Position numbers and translations under genes: made by a program. This document shows positions 41,737 through 48,505 of a DNA stretch of 64,000 nt, piece by piece. The first letter of the stretch is position 1; each line of letters starts with the position of its first letter. The stretch is from Prostheceraeus crozeri (lineage: Eukaryota; Platyhelminthes; Polycladida; Euryleptidae). The stretch is taken from positions 496,001-560,000 of the forward strand of contig CAJQUW010001859.1 of the NCBI GenBank assembly GCA_907163375.1, given 5' to 3'. The notes below the pieces were generated by a model. It saw only the letters and a list, made by a program, of their open reading frames with translations. It was not told the origin of the DNA and did not search any database.

Positions 41737-42192
41737 ATGAATCCAACTGCCTCATTTTATTCACGACCCTCCTATGTAAGTGGTGGAGGACAAATTTTCA
41801 TCGGTGCTCGCCGCCAACGTGGAGGTAGCATACTTGGTGCACTGAAATCTGTTGTAGCACCTCTCATATCCAATGTCGGTAGATCTTTAAAACGAAATGT
41901 TTTAAGTAATGCCGTTGGCTTTGCTGGTAATGTTGCTAGTGATCTTTCCAGAGGTAGAAGTTTTAAGAGCAGTTTGTTGAATCGTGGGAAGGAACGCGGT
42001 TTAAAAACATTGAAGCAGACCATTGCTGGTGTTACTCAAGGAAAGAAATCACCTAAACGAATGAAAAAAGGAAGGAGGAAACATCGCGGAGCTGGTAAGG
42101 TGCGATCTTCAGTCAAAAGGCATTCACGCAAACGTCGCAGAGGCTCTAATCATTCATCAGGCGCTAAACGACGACGCTGCTATAACTTCTAA
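41737..42192 (+). CDS. Basic, glycine-rich virion core-like protein
   Basis: 151 residues. It begins NPTASFYSRPSYVSGGGQIF then GARRQRGGSILGALKSVV, a block found in many Polinton and adintovirus proteins encoded just before the capsid gene; a hydrophobic, glycine-rich middle and an extreme K/R tail (SPKRMKKGRRKHRGAGK ... SVKRHSRKRRRGSN) follow. Composition matches a DNA-condensing core protein with a membrane-active segment, comparable to adenoviral pX/pVI-type proteins, but homology is not shown here. It ends two bases before the major capsid start, so both are probably expressed together. Confidence 0.55.
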   Translation: MNPTASFYSRPSYVSGGGQIFIGARRQRGGSILGALKSVVAPLISNVGRSLKRNVLSNAVGFAGNVASDLSRGRSFKSSLLNRGKERGLKTLKQTIAGVTQGKKSPKRMKKGRRKHRGAGKVRSSVKRHSRKRRRGSNHSSGAKRRRCYNF

Positions 42193-42194
42193 TC

Positions 42195-43472
42195 ATGGAG
42201 TGTAAAACTTCCGGTTTTTGTTTGTTCGATCAACAAGCCATACAGACAGATATTCTTAGTTCAAGTATTGTAGATTATCATCCTCGAACAGCTGAGAATG
42301 CTGGCCCCATTGAATTTGTTATTCCTGGTGGTAGTGATGACTACATAGATTTGAGTTATGCGATGCTTGATTTGAGGTTTAGAATTCAGCAAGCAGATGG
42401 AACTGCTATTGACGATGCACATAAAGTTGGACTGAACAATTTACCATTGACTACATTACTTCGTGATGTTTCTCTAACGATTGGAGAGCAGCAGGTGGAA
42501 GGTGGTCAAAGCGATTATCCCTATAAATCATATTTCAATCATGTATCACAGTTTCATCCAGCAGCACAAAAAAGTCATATGGAAGCCATGGGATGGTACA
42601 GAGATGAAGCAGGAAAATTTGATGTTGAAACAAACAGTGGCTTTGTAAAGCGATCTGCTATGATTAAAGATAGTGGAGTATGTCAGCTATATGGTCCGCT
42701 GAATTTAGACTTCTTTAGACAGTCAAAGTTTTTACTCTGTAATACCAGCATGCGACTCAAGCTGACATTGAATAAGCCTGAATTTGCGCTGAATGCATTT
42801 GCTAAAGTTGACAATTTTAGAATTCATGTGGAAGATATTGCACTTTACATTCCTCGAGTAGTACCGAATCCAAGTGTCATTAGAGGACATGCTGAAGGTC
42901 TTAACCGCCAAAATGCCATTTACCCCGTTCAGCATACAAAGCTTCTTACCTTTACAATTCCGAAAGATCAAAAGAGTTTCATGAAAGATGGCCTCTTTCC
43001 ATCGGAAGCACCGAAGCTCCTCATGGTGGCAATGGTTGAAAATGATGCATTTAATGGTAATATAAAGAAGAATCCTTTCAATTTTAAACACAATCAGTTA
43101 AGTGAAATTGCTTTACGTGTAAATGGTGTGAGTCATCCTGGTCCACCCTACAAACCAGATTTTGCTGCGGATCAATTTATGCGCAGTTATGTTGATTTTA
43201 TGGATGTCTTTGGCTTTTACAATACGGATGATACCAACGGACTGACTATGAAAGAGTTTAAGAGTGGATATACCATTTATGCATTTGATTTGACTGCTGA
43301 CAGCGATATTAGTGCACCCTATCGTCAAGCGAACGTGCCTCATAATATTCGTTTGGATTTGACGTTCAAAAGAACACTACCTGAGACGATCAATGTATTA
43401 ATTTATGCAGTCTTCGATTCAAATATTGAAATTACAAAGTATCGTGACGTGATTCTTCAGTATAATCGTTAA
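42195..43472 (+). CDS. Major capsid protein (double jelly-roll, F54H12.2-like)
   Basis: 425 residues. It opens ECKTSGFCLFDQQAIQTDIL, the usual start of Polinton capsid proteins of the group long annotated as uncharacterized protein F54H12.2. Further blocks are PIEFVIPGGSDDYIDLSYAM (first jelly-roll strand set), LRDVSLTIGEQQVEGGQSDY with YPYKSYFNH, LFPSEAPKLLMVAMVENDAF and TIYAFDLTADSD near the end of the second jelly roll. The protein forms the capsid shell in the predicted virion form of Polintons. Length is in the usual range, and the gene lies between core protein and protease, the typical order. The stop overlaps the protease start (TAATG). Confidence 0.85.
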   Translation: MECKTSGFCLFDQQAIQTDILSSSIVDYHPRTAENAGPIEFVIPGGSDDYIDLSYAMLDLRFRIQQADGTAIDDAHKVGLNNLPLTTLLRDVSLTIGEQQVEGGQSDYPYKSYFNHVSQFHPAAQKSHMEAMGWYRDEAGKFDVETNSGFVKRSAMIKDSGVCQLYGPLNLDFFRQSKFLLCNTSMRLKLTLNKPEFALNAFAKVDNFRIHVEDIALYIPRVVPNPSVIRGHAEGLNRQNAIYPVQHTKLLTFTIPKDQKSFMKDGLFPSEAPKLLMVAMVENDAFNGNIKKNPFNFKHNQLSEIALRVNGVSHPGPPYKPDFAADQFMRSYVDFMDVFGFYNTDDTNGLTMKEFKSGYTIYAFDLTADSDISAPYRQANVPHNIRLDLTFKRTLPETINVLIYAVFDSNIEITKYRDVILQYNR

Positions 43473-43933
43473 TGAGTTGGTTGACTGCTGACGATATTAA
43501 GACTAAAGTGCAGCGTAATGCAGACGAAGCGACGTTGAAAGCTTTCGATAATGTCTATTCACTCGATACCTTACCACCTGCAGTAAATCACTATCCCATC
43601 TTTATTGTGCTAAACACTCATTCTCAGAATTTAGGCGGTGAGCATTGGAAAGCGATCTTTATTGGAGAAGACCGACGTGGTGAACTATTTGACTCTCTTG
43701 CTCAACCTTCAAATATACCAACACAGCAGTGGTTGAGAAAACATACGCGTCAATATCAGCGAAATGAACGCATACTACAACATCCAATTTCATCAACGTG
43801 TGGTGCTTTTGTACTGTACTTCATCTTAAAACGTTTACATGTATCTCGATTTGCATCTATTATTCAAAACTTTTCATGTAATCCATCCTCTAATGAAAAA
43901 ATGATTTGTAAGTTCTATCATGATTTGAAATAA
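43472..43933 (+). CDS. Adenain-like maturation cysteine protease
   Basis: 153 residues. The catalytic set of the adenovirus/Ulp1 protease fold is visible: GGEHW with H58, GELFDSLA with D74, a glutamine in RILQHPI near 103, and STCGAFVLYF with C110. It cleaves capsid and core precursors during assembly in adenoviruses; in Polintons it is part of the conserved morphogenesis module. The start overlaps the capsid stop. AATAAA-containing sequence immediately follows the stop on both strands (43,930-43,960), giving back-to-back polyadenylation signals with the convergent TBP-like gene. Confidence 0.85.
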   Translation: MSWLTADDIKTKVQRNADEATLKAFDNVYSLDTLPPAVNHYPIFIVLNTHSQNLGGEHWKAIFIGEDRRGELFDSLAQPSNIPTQQWLRKHTRQYQRNERILQHPISSTCGAFVLYFILKRLHVSRFASIIQNFSCNPSSNEKMICKFYHDLK

Positions 43934-43960
43934 AAACATCATGTTGGAAAAAATTGTTTT

Positions 43961-44506
43961 TTATTTTACAATCCCCCGGGTACGTACATACTCAATGAGA
44001 TAGTCTAGGATCACATTTGCTTGTACATGAGATTTTAGTCCAGTAATGATCACTTTACTATTATGAAAGATTGCCACATGTACAGGTAACCAACAACTAA
44101 TGAGAGCTGCAGGAAAAAGTTCGGGTTCATAACACAAATTGTAACTGCTGGTACGAATCTTCAAAAATGATACACTTTCACTCAGTTGAGTAGAGATCAC
44201 CATATTGTCCACAGTCAGATTCGACATCACACACCTCTCCCTCTTCCATATCCGACGTAGTAGTCTTTGTAGCTCTAAGCGCATTGACTGCGCCGATGAA
44301 TGAGAAAGGGCGCCGAGAATCTGTACAGTTCCATTTGGGAAGAGTTGAAGATTCCGTGAATTGTTCATCTTCACCACTAACATTTGAGGACGGCCCGGGT
44401 AATACTTGCTGTTTGGAAGCTGTTGGTGTAATGTGGTGAGATCGATTTTGGTGTAGAGTCTGAAGCGACGGAGAATGTTGACGATGGTGTAGCGATGGCG
44501 CTTCAT
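43961..44506 (-). CDS. TATA-binding protein (TBP) homologue
   Basis: 181 residues from the ATG at 44,506 (an upstream in-frame extension is possible), exactly the length of the TBP core. Two direct repeats are visible. Repeat 1 (8-88): KIDLTTLHQQLPNSKYYPGR, LVVKM, LFPNGTVQILGALS, matching [20 protein letters not shown] and FSSGKMVCTGAKS of eukaryotic TBP. Repeat 2 (96-178): VDNMVISTQL, SYNLCYEPELFPAALI, AIFHNSKVIITGLKS, matching IQNMVGSCDV, SYEPELFPGLIY and IFVSGKVVLTGAKV. The YEPELFP block is close to diagnostic, and DNA-bending aromatic positions are visible. TBP nucleates RNA polymerase II promoters by bending an 8-bp box. The gene has its own TATAAAAG box and overlaps a PC4-like gene. TBP is not part of the Polinton core set as I know it; TBP-like proteins are known from giant viruses. 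A decoy function is possible. Confidence 0.85.
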   Translation of the reverse strand: MKRHRYTIVNILRRFRLYTKIDLTTLHQQLPNSKYYPGRPQMLVVKMNNSRNLQLFPNGTVQILGALSHSSAQSMRLELQRLLRRIWKRERCVMSNLTVDNMVISTQLSESVSFLKIRTSSYNLCYEPELFPAALISCWLPVHVAIFHNSKVIITGLKSHVQANVILDYLIEYVRTRGIVK

Positions 44507-44828
44507 GATGAAAGAATGAGTAAATTGAGCGATGCACCTTCCTTTTATACTTCTCCCAACTACCTTGATGAAATGTGAAGTTAGTATGAAGTTGGGAATG
44601 ATAGAGTTGAATTCGCCGATTGTTGACGCGCAGCCAGATGCGATTTCCAATACGTGAATGTCTTTTCATATAGAAGTATTTCAAGTCCTTCATGATTTGA
44701 TGTAGAGATTGAAAATGACGATAAGATAAAACAAACTCTCTTCTCACATTTCCAGTTGAATCTTTGAAATAGACGTTTCGATCATGATCCGTTTCAATAC
44801 GTTGTAGGGAATCTAATTTCCAACTCAT
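44178..44828 (-). CDS. PC4-like protein 2, overlapping the TBP homologue
   Basis: 216 residues. Residues 1-108 parallel the neighbouring protein at 44,851 (shared W-x-LDSLQ-x-I-x-x-D-x-x-x-NV-x-FK, then F-x-x-L-x-x-IM-x-DL-x-YF, then WEKY-x-R-x-x-HRSI). The first half resembles the PC4 (p15) ssDNA-binding coactivator domain: a strand with NVYFKDS, a basic turn, FVLSYRHFQSLHQIMKDL. The second half (IWLRVNN, IQLYHS, FTFHQGSWEKYKRK) has the same strand-then-helix rhythm, so two PC4-like halves may form a built-in dimer. The module ends at residue 108, exactly where the TBP-like ATG lies in another frame; the remaining 108 residues (histidine- and serine-rich, then acidic) are encoded over the TBP gene and may be overprinted. 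ATGCAAAT lies 35 bp upstream of the start. Confidence 0.55.
   Translation of the reverse strand: MSWKLDSLQRIETDHDRNVYFKDSTGNVRREFVLSYRHFQSLHQIMKDLKYFYMKRHSRIGNRIWLRVNNRRIQLYHSQLHTNFTFHQGSWEKYKRKVHRSIYSFFHHEAPSLHHRQHSPSLQTLHQNRSHHITPTASKQQVLPGPSSNVSGEDEQFTESSTLPKWNCTDSRRPFSFIGAVNALRATKTTTSDMEEGEVCDVESDCGQYGDLYSTE
44542..44549 (-). promoter_or_regulatory. Canonical TATA box of the TBP-like gene
   Basis: TATAAAAG on the minus strand, starting 43 bp before the ATG at 44,506 and lying within the coding region of the upstream PC4-like gene. A host-type TATA box here would let host TBP start the element's own TBP gene. Confidence 0.5.
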
Positions 44829-44850
44829 GATGTGTGGTAGTCATGTCTGA

Positions 44851-45207
44851 TTAAGATTTGCATAGTAGGGCGATGAACTCACGACGGATAAATGTCATGA
44901 TGGAGCGATGTATGTATCTTCTATACTTCTCCCAATTGTATTTGCGAAATGAGAAACAGTTTGCGGAATGAGAATGGTAGATTTGAATTTCATTTCTGTA
45001 ATGTTGAAGCCAAACTTGATCACCCAAGGAGATGAATCTTAATGTTTCAAAATATTCCAAATCCCTCATGATATCATTGAGGTTGACAAATTGTCGCCAT
45101 GTTAATGTAATTCCTCTTGATGTATGACCATGAGAATTTTTGAAATGTACGTTTCCATCACGATCAACTCTGATATATTGTAGAGAGTCCAAAATCCAAG
45201 TCTTCAT
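44851..45207 (-). CDS. PC4-like protein 1
   Basis: 118 residues from the ATG at 45,207. First half (5-55): LDSLQYIRVDRDGNVHFKNS, then RGITLTWRQFVNLNDIMRDL, which follows the pattern of human PC4 (YVSV...GKVLIDIREY...[20 protein letters not shown]). Second half (60-108): VWLQHYRNEIQIYHSH and FSFRKYNWEKYRRYIHRSI, a further strand-strand-helix unit. PC4 binds melted promoter DNA and supports transcription and replication. The gene is divergent from the capsid-like gene at 45,243 across only 35 bp, which carries TATGCAAAG pointing right and a TTTTATAT box pointing left. The PC4 call rests on pattern, not alignment. Confidence 0.55.
   Translation of the reverse strand: MKTWILDSLQYIRVDRDGNVHFKNSHGHTSRGITLTWRQFVNLNDIMRDLEYFETLRFISLGDQVWLQHYRNEIQIYHSHSANCFSFRKYNWEKYRRYIHRSIMTFIRREFIALLCKS
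44856..44863 (-). promoter_or_regulatory. TATGCAAA element before PC4-like gene 2
   Basis: On the minus strand CTATGCAAATC; ATGCAAAT starts at 44,863, 35 bp before the ATG at 44,828, in the gap between the two PC4-like genes. Confidence 0.6.
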
Positions 45208-45242
45208 GATGTTATGCAAAGTCGCAGATCAGCAATATAAAA
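45208..45242. promoter_or_regulatory. 35-bp divergent promoter with two different boxes
   Basis: TTATGCAAAG (ATGCAAAG at 45,214-45,221) lies 29 bp before the plus-strand ATG at 45,243. On the minus strand TTTTATAT (about 45,242-45,235) lies about 30 bp before the ATG at 45,207. So the virion gene has the element-specific box and the PC4-like gene an ordinary TATA-like box. Confidence 0.55.
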
Positions 45243-46640
45243 ATGTCGTTTTATCATATTTTGCTTAGCAATGCGGCTACAAAGAGATTTGCTAGTAATC
45301 GAGCTGCACTCTTTTCTACTCCCATTGATCATGCACAACAGCTAAATGGAAATTGGGAAGTGGGTGTCACTCAACTTGTTTATAGCAACTGTGTCTATAC
45401 TTTTGATCATGAGGTGATGACTATTAATATGAGACGTACAGCTGCTTATCAATGTGAAAAGGGGTGCCGAGTATACATTCCACAGTGGCCAAAGAAAGAT
45501 CTCTTATCATGTAAAAAGTTTATATATGATTTCTTGAATAAAGCGAGTAAACATATTGTCCAATTTACTCCGCACAATGATGATTATACCTATGTACATC
45601 ATGTAGTTGAGAAAGATTGGATTGTTGGTTTAAGTCCAAGTTTAAGAAATGATTTAGGCTACCTCGCTAGCGCCTTAACAAGCTATGATAATTTTAACGT
45701 TAATTACCACATAAGTGGTCATAAACAGTTAATATATCGAGAGGAAGCTTATTATGTAGATCTTATTCCAAGAAATGAGAAGACGTTGGTGAAGAAGATT
45801 GTGGTTAAGCCAAGGAAGACAAACATGACTCCTGAAACATTATTGAAGAAATTTAATTATCTCCTTCGAGTTGATGGCAAACATGTGGCAACATTGACTT
45901 ATATTAAATCATCTAATCATATTGCAATAAGCAAATTAAATGATGATGATCTAGTATTAGTTTGTTCAAACGATTTTCATCATTTCTTGCGACATCGTTC
46001 TGCAGCTGTTCATGGAAAATCTGATATGCAACATTTACCATGTGAAAGGTCAAATCAATTTGATACAGAATGGTCCGTATCTTTATACAGAAAGTGTGTA
46101 GAGTCGTTAGGTGGTATCTTACATGAAACAAGAGTTTTGATGCCTCGCATTATTACTTCGGTTAAATTGGTTGTAGATCATTTAAATGAAGTGATTAATG
46201 ACCAACATATTTCATTTTCTGAAAAAGAAGGTACTTTGTCTCTCACTATAAGTGGAAAAGGTATTGAACTAATTATGGATAAAACTCTAATGGACATTTT
46301 GGGTTTTGATCAAAATATCTTTAAAAGTGGTACTGTAACCAAAGCTAGCGCAGACATGTCGCTATCGCGTCGTATTAACTATTTTCAGATATATTCCAAT
46401 ATTGGTGAAGATGTACGTGTGGGAGATGTTGAAGCTCCATTGCTAGCAATGATACCATACCAGCCAAAAAGCTGCAGTATTTTATCTGAGCATACTTTCA
46501 AGAAAGTGCATTATACAAAGCTGAAATCAAACTACATCCCACAAATTGATATTGCCATTTATGACGATGCTGGTGCGTTGATTCCTTTTCATAAAGATGC
46601 TGTAACAAGTATCACACTCCATTTCCGAATGAAGAGTTAA
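45243..46640 (+). CDS. Penton/minor-capsid-like Polinton protein 1
   Basis: 465 residues. The N-terminus FYHILLSNAATKRFASNRAA, then IDHAQQLNGNWEVGVTQLVY, matches the conserved opening of a large Polinton protein (typically SNSS...FxxN...L-x-L-x-G-x-WEVGL). It is usually regarded as the minor capsid or penton component. The C-terminal third (IDIAIYDDAGALIPFHKDAV, TSITLHFRMKS) is also shared with the next gene (end TLVFRKTK). Function as a vertex protein is family knowledge; I see no enzyme motif. The start is the ATG 29 bp after TATGCAAAG. Confidence 0.65.
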   Translation: MSFYHILLSNAATKRFASNRAALFSTPIDHAQQLNGNWEVGVTQLVYSNCVYTFDHEVMTINMRRTAAYQCEKGCRVYIPQWPKKDLLSCKKFIYDFLNKASKHIVQFTPHNDDYTYVHHVVEKDWIVGLSPSLRNDLGYLASALTSYDNFNVNYHISGHKQLIYREEAYYVDLIPRNEKTLVKKIVVKPRKTNMTPETLLKKFNYLLRVDGKHVATLTYIKSSNHIAISKLNDDDLVLVCSNDFHHFLRHRSAAVHGKSDMQHLPCERSNQFDTEWSVSLYRKCVESLGGILHETRVLMPRIITSVKLVVDHLNEVINDQHISFSEKEGTLSLTISGKGIELIMDKTLMDILGFDQNIFKSGTVTKASADMSLSRRINYFQIYSNIGEDVRVGDVEAPLLAMIPYQPKSCSILSEHTFKKVHYTKLKSNYIPQIDIAIYDDAGALIPFHKDAVTSITLHFRMKS

Positions 46641-46647
46641 TGCAAAC
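46640..46647 (+). promoter_or_regulatory. TATGCAAA-like element before capsid-like gene 2
   Basis: TTAATGCAAAC overlapping the stop of the preceding gene; ATGCAAAC starts 40 bp before the ATG at 46,680. The alternative ATG at 46,650 would be only 10 bp away, so the spacing argues for 46,680. Confidence 0.5.
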
Positions 46648-46679
46648 GTATGCTAATATATTTTTCCAATGTGAATAAT

Positions 46680-48200
46680 ATGGAAAGTGAAAATAAGGAC
46701 TCGTTTCTAATCTACTTGCCCAGTAATGCTTCTATGAATAAATTTCCCAAAAATAAACCATCAGACTATCGAGTAGAATTAAATCGGCCACTGCATTTAG
46801 AAGGTGAATGGGAGGTTGGCGTTTCTAGTATTTGCTATGATAGCAATATTCAGAATGTGAATGATTTGGAAGAAATGATATTGACTCCTCGCACCCATGA
46901 TGGAATAACGATGAATAATGCATTTCAGTTCCCATACAATTTAACATCAGATGGAAAGTGGAACTATGAATGGATTCAGATAAAATCAGATTCTTATGAG
47001 CCATTTGGGAATGAGAAAATTATTAAGGCATTCAACAGTGGTAATACTTCCATCATGAAGAATAAAAATCAGAAAGCTTATGAGTTTACTATCTATCATT
47101 GGAGTGGGAGACAGTTCCTCCGCTTTCATTCTTTTACTAAAGGTCTTACACTGAGGTTGGATAATGAATTCTATCCACATCTTGGTTTTGGTCATGGACT
47201 ACATCTAACATCAATTGCTGCTGCAAATGTTAAAAAAGTTTATTCAAATCGAATCAACAAATTTCATTATAGATTTAAAATATTTGATGAAGATGTTGTA
47301 GAATGCGAAGAACGCATCATTTTGAAAAAGCGTGGTGTTCAACCTTTATCACTTGTTGAGTTAGTAAAACGATGGAATGAGACTGTGGGTAAGAAGTATG
47401 GAGAGAAAATTATGGCGAACAAAAATAAGTTGGTTATTCAGAAATATAATGACAAACTTACAGTTTATTTCTCTCCAACCTTGCGTCATTTTGTAAGACA
47501 TTATACACCTATTATTGGAAGCGGTGTGGTGTATGCTTCTCATGAATATCACACTAAAGCTGATTCAGTTAATGATGAATGGTGGGTGGACATCTATGGC
47601 GATCGCATCAAGAAAATTTACCAGTCTTATGAAGAATCTAAAGTTGCTATCAATATAATGCCGCGTCTATATCATACAGTTGAAAGCTTCATTCATGTAG
47701 TAAATCCTTATATACAACAGAAGTTGAAGCATGTGATGAAAAGTAAATATGATGTAAAGACACACCACATTTCGTTTTCAATTGAAAATCAACGCGTTGT
47801 TCTGAGACTAGGTGATGACATTCAATGTCAATTGAGTAAAAATTTGAAAAAACTCTTTGGTTTTTCAATGCTACAAACAGTGTTTGCTGCTGCGCATACG
47901 ATTGGTATAGAAACACCAATGACATTTGATAAACATGAACAGCACCTTTACATTCAAAGTGATTTGATTCTACCTATTTCTGTTGGTGAGAAAAAAGAAT
48001 ACATTTTACGTGATTTCATTCATGATAAAGACGCTTCATATGGAATAGTCGAGAAGATGTTTGAATCTATTTTCTATCATCCCGTCGTCAAACAAACTAT
48101 ACCCTCTATTGCTATCAAAATTACCAATGGTTTACAAGAGTGCATCCACGTGAAAGATACTAAATCCCTCATAACGTTAGTGTTTCGGAAAACAAAGTGA
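46680..48200 (+). CDS. Penton/minor-capsid-like Polinton protein 2
   Basis: 506 residues from the ATG at 46,680. It opens DSFLIYLPSNASMNKFPKNK then YRVELNRPLHLEGEWEVGVS, a textbook form of the Polinton minor-capsid start. The middle repeats the layout of protein 1 (ALxRHYTP / FLRHRSAA, DEWWVDIYGDRIKK / TEWSVSLYRKCVE, ILPRLYHTVE / LMPRIITSVK), so the two genes are tandem paralogues that have diverged widely. One may form the vertex and the other a fibre or spike. Its end faces the polymerase gene, 305 bp away. Confidence 0.65.
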   Translation: MESENKDSFLIYLPSNASMNKFPKNKPSDYRVELNRPLHLEGEWEVGVSSICYDSNIQNVNDLEEMILTPRTHDGITMNNAFQFPYNLTSDGKWNYEWIQIKSDSYEPFGNEKIIKAFNSGNTSIMKNKNQKAYEFTIYHWSGRQFLRFHSFTKGLTLRLDNEFYPHLGFGHGLHLTSIAAANVKKVYSNRINKFHYRFKIFDEDVVECEERIILKKRGVQPLSLVELVKRWNETVGKKYGEKIMANKNKLVIQKYNDKLTVYFSPTLRHFVRHYTPIIGSGVVYASHEYHTKADSVNDEWWVDIYGDRIKKIYQSYEESKVAINIMPRLYHTVESFIHVVNPYIQQKLKHVMKSKYDVKTHHISFSIENQRVVLRLGDDIQCQLSKNLKKLFGFSMLQTVFAAAHTIGIETPMTFDKHEQHLYIQSDLILPISVGEKKEYILRDFIHDKDASYGIVEKMFESIFYHPVVKQTIPSIAIKITNGLQECIHVKDTKSLITLVFRKTK

Positions 48201-48505
48201 AGTCTTTATACAACATTTATTGAAATATGTACATGAATGTGAAGCAATAGACTTTATACAACATCCACTGAAAATATATACATGAGCGCACTTCAATAAA
48301 CATTGCTATATACAAAAAGTCTTTTTACTTCGTGAAGGGTGGAAATATACAGGCATAGGAAAAATGTCTTTCAGTGGAAAAGTCATCACGTGGGGAATGT
48401 ACAGATGTGGACACATATTCACAAGGAAAAAACAATCTCATGCGATACATAAAACAACAATGTTTATCTACAGAAATCAACATCAAAATACTAAGTTAAG
48501 GATGA
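48201..48505. other. Convergent intergenic region with short direct repeat
   Basis: Between the convergent capsid-like and polymerase genes. Two copies of a roughly 55-bp unit (CTTTATACAACATTTATTGA and CTTTATACAACATCCACTGA) lie at 48,203-48,290, and AATAAA occurs near 48,295. Probably transcript ends for both genes. Confidence 0.45.

Noticed and set aside
46650-46679. Upstream ATG for penton-like protein 2
   Set aside because: It lies only 10 bp after the promoter-like motif, whereas other genes have 29-46 bp, and the conserved N-terminus begins after 46,680.
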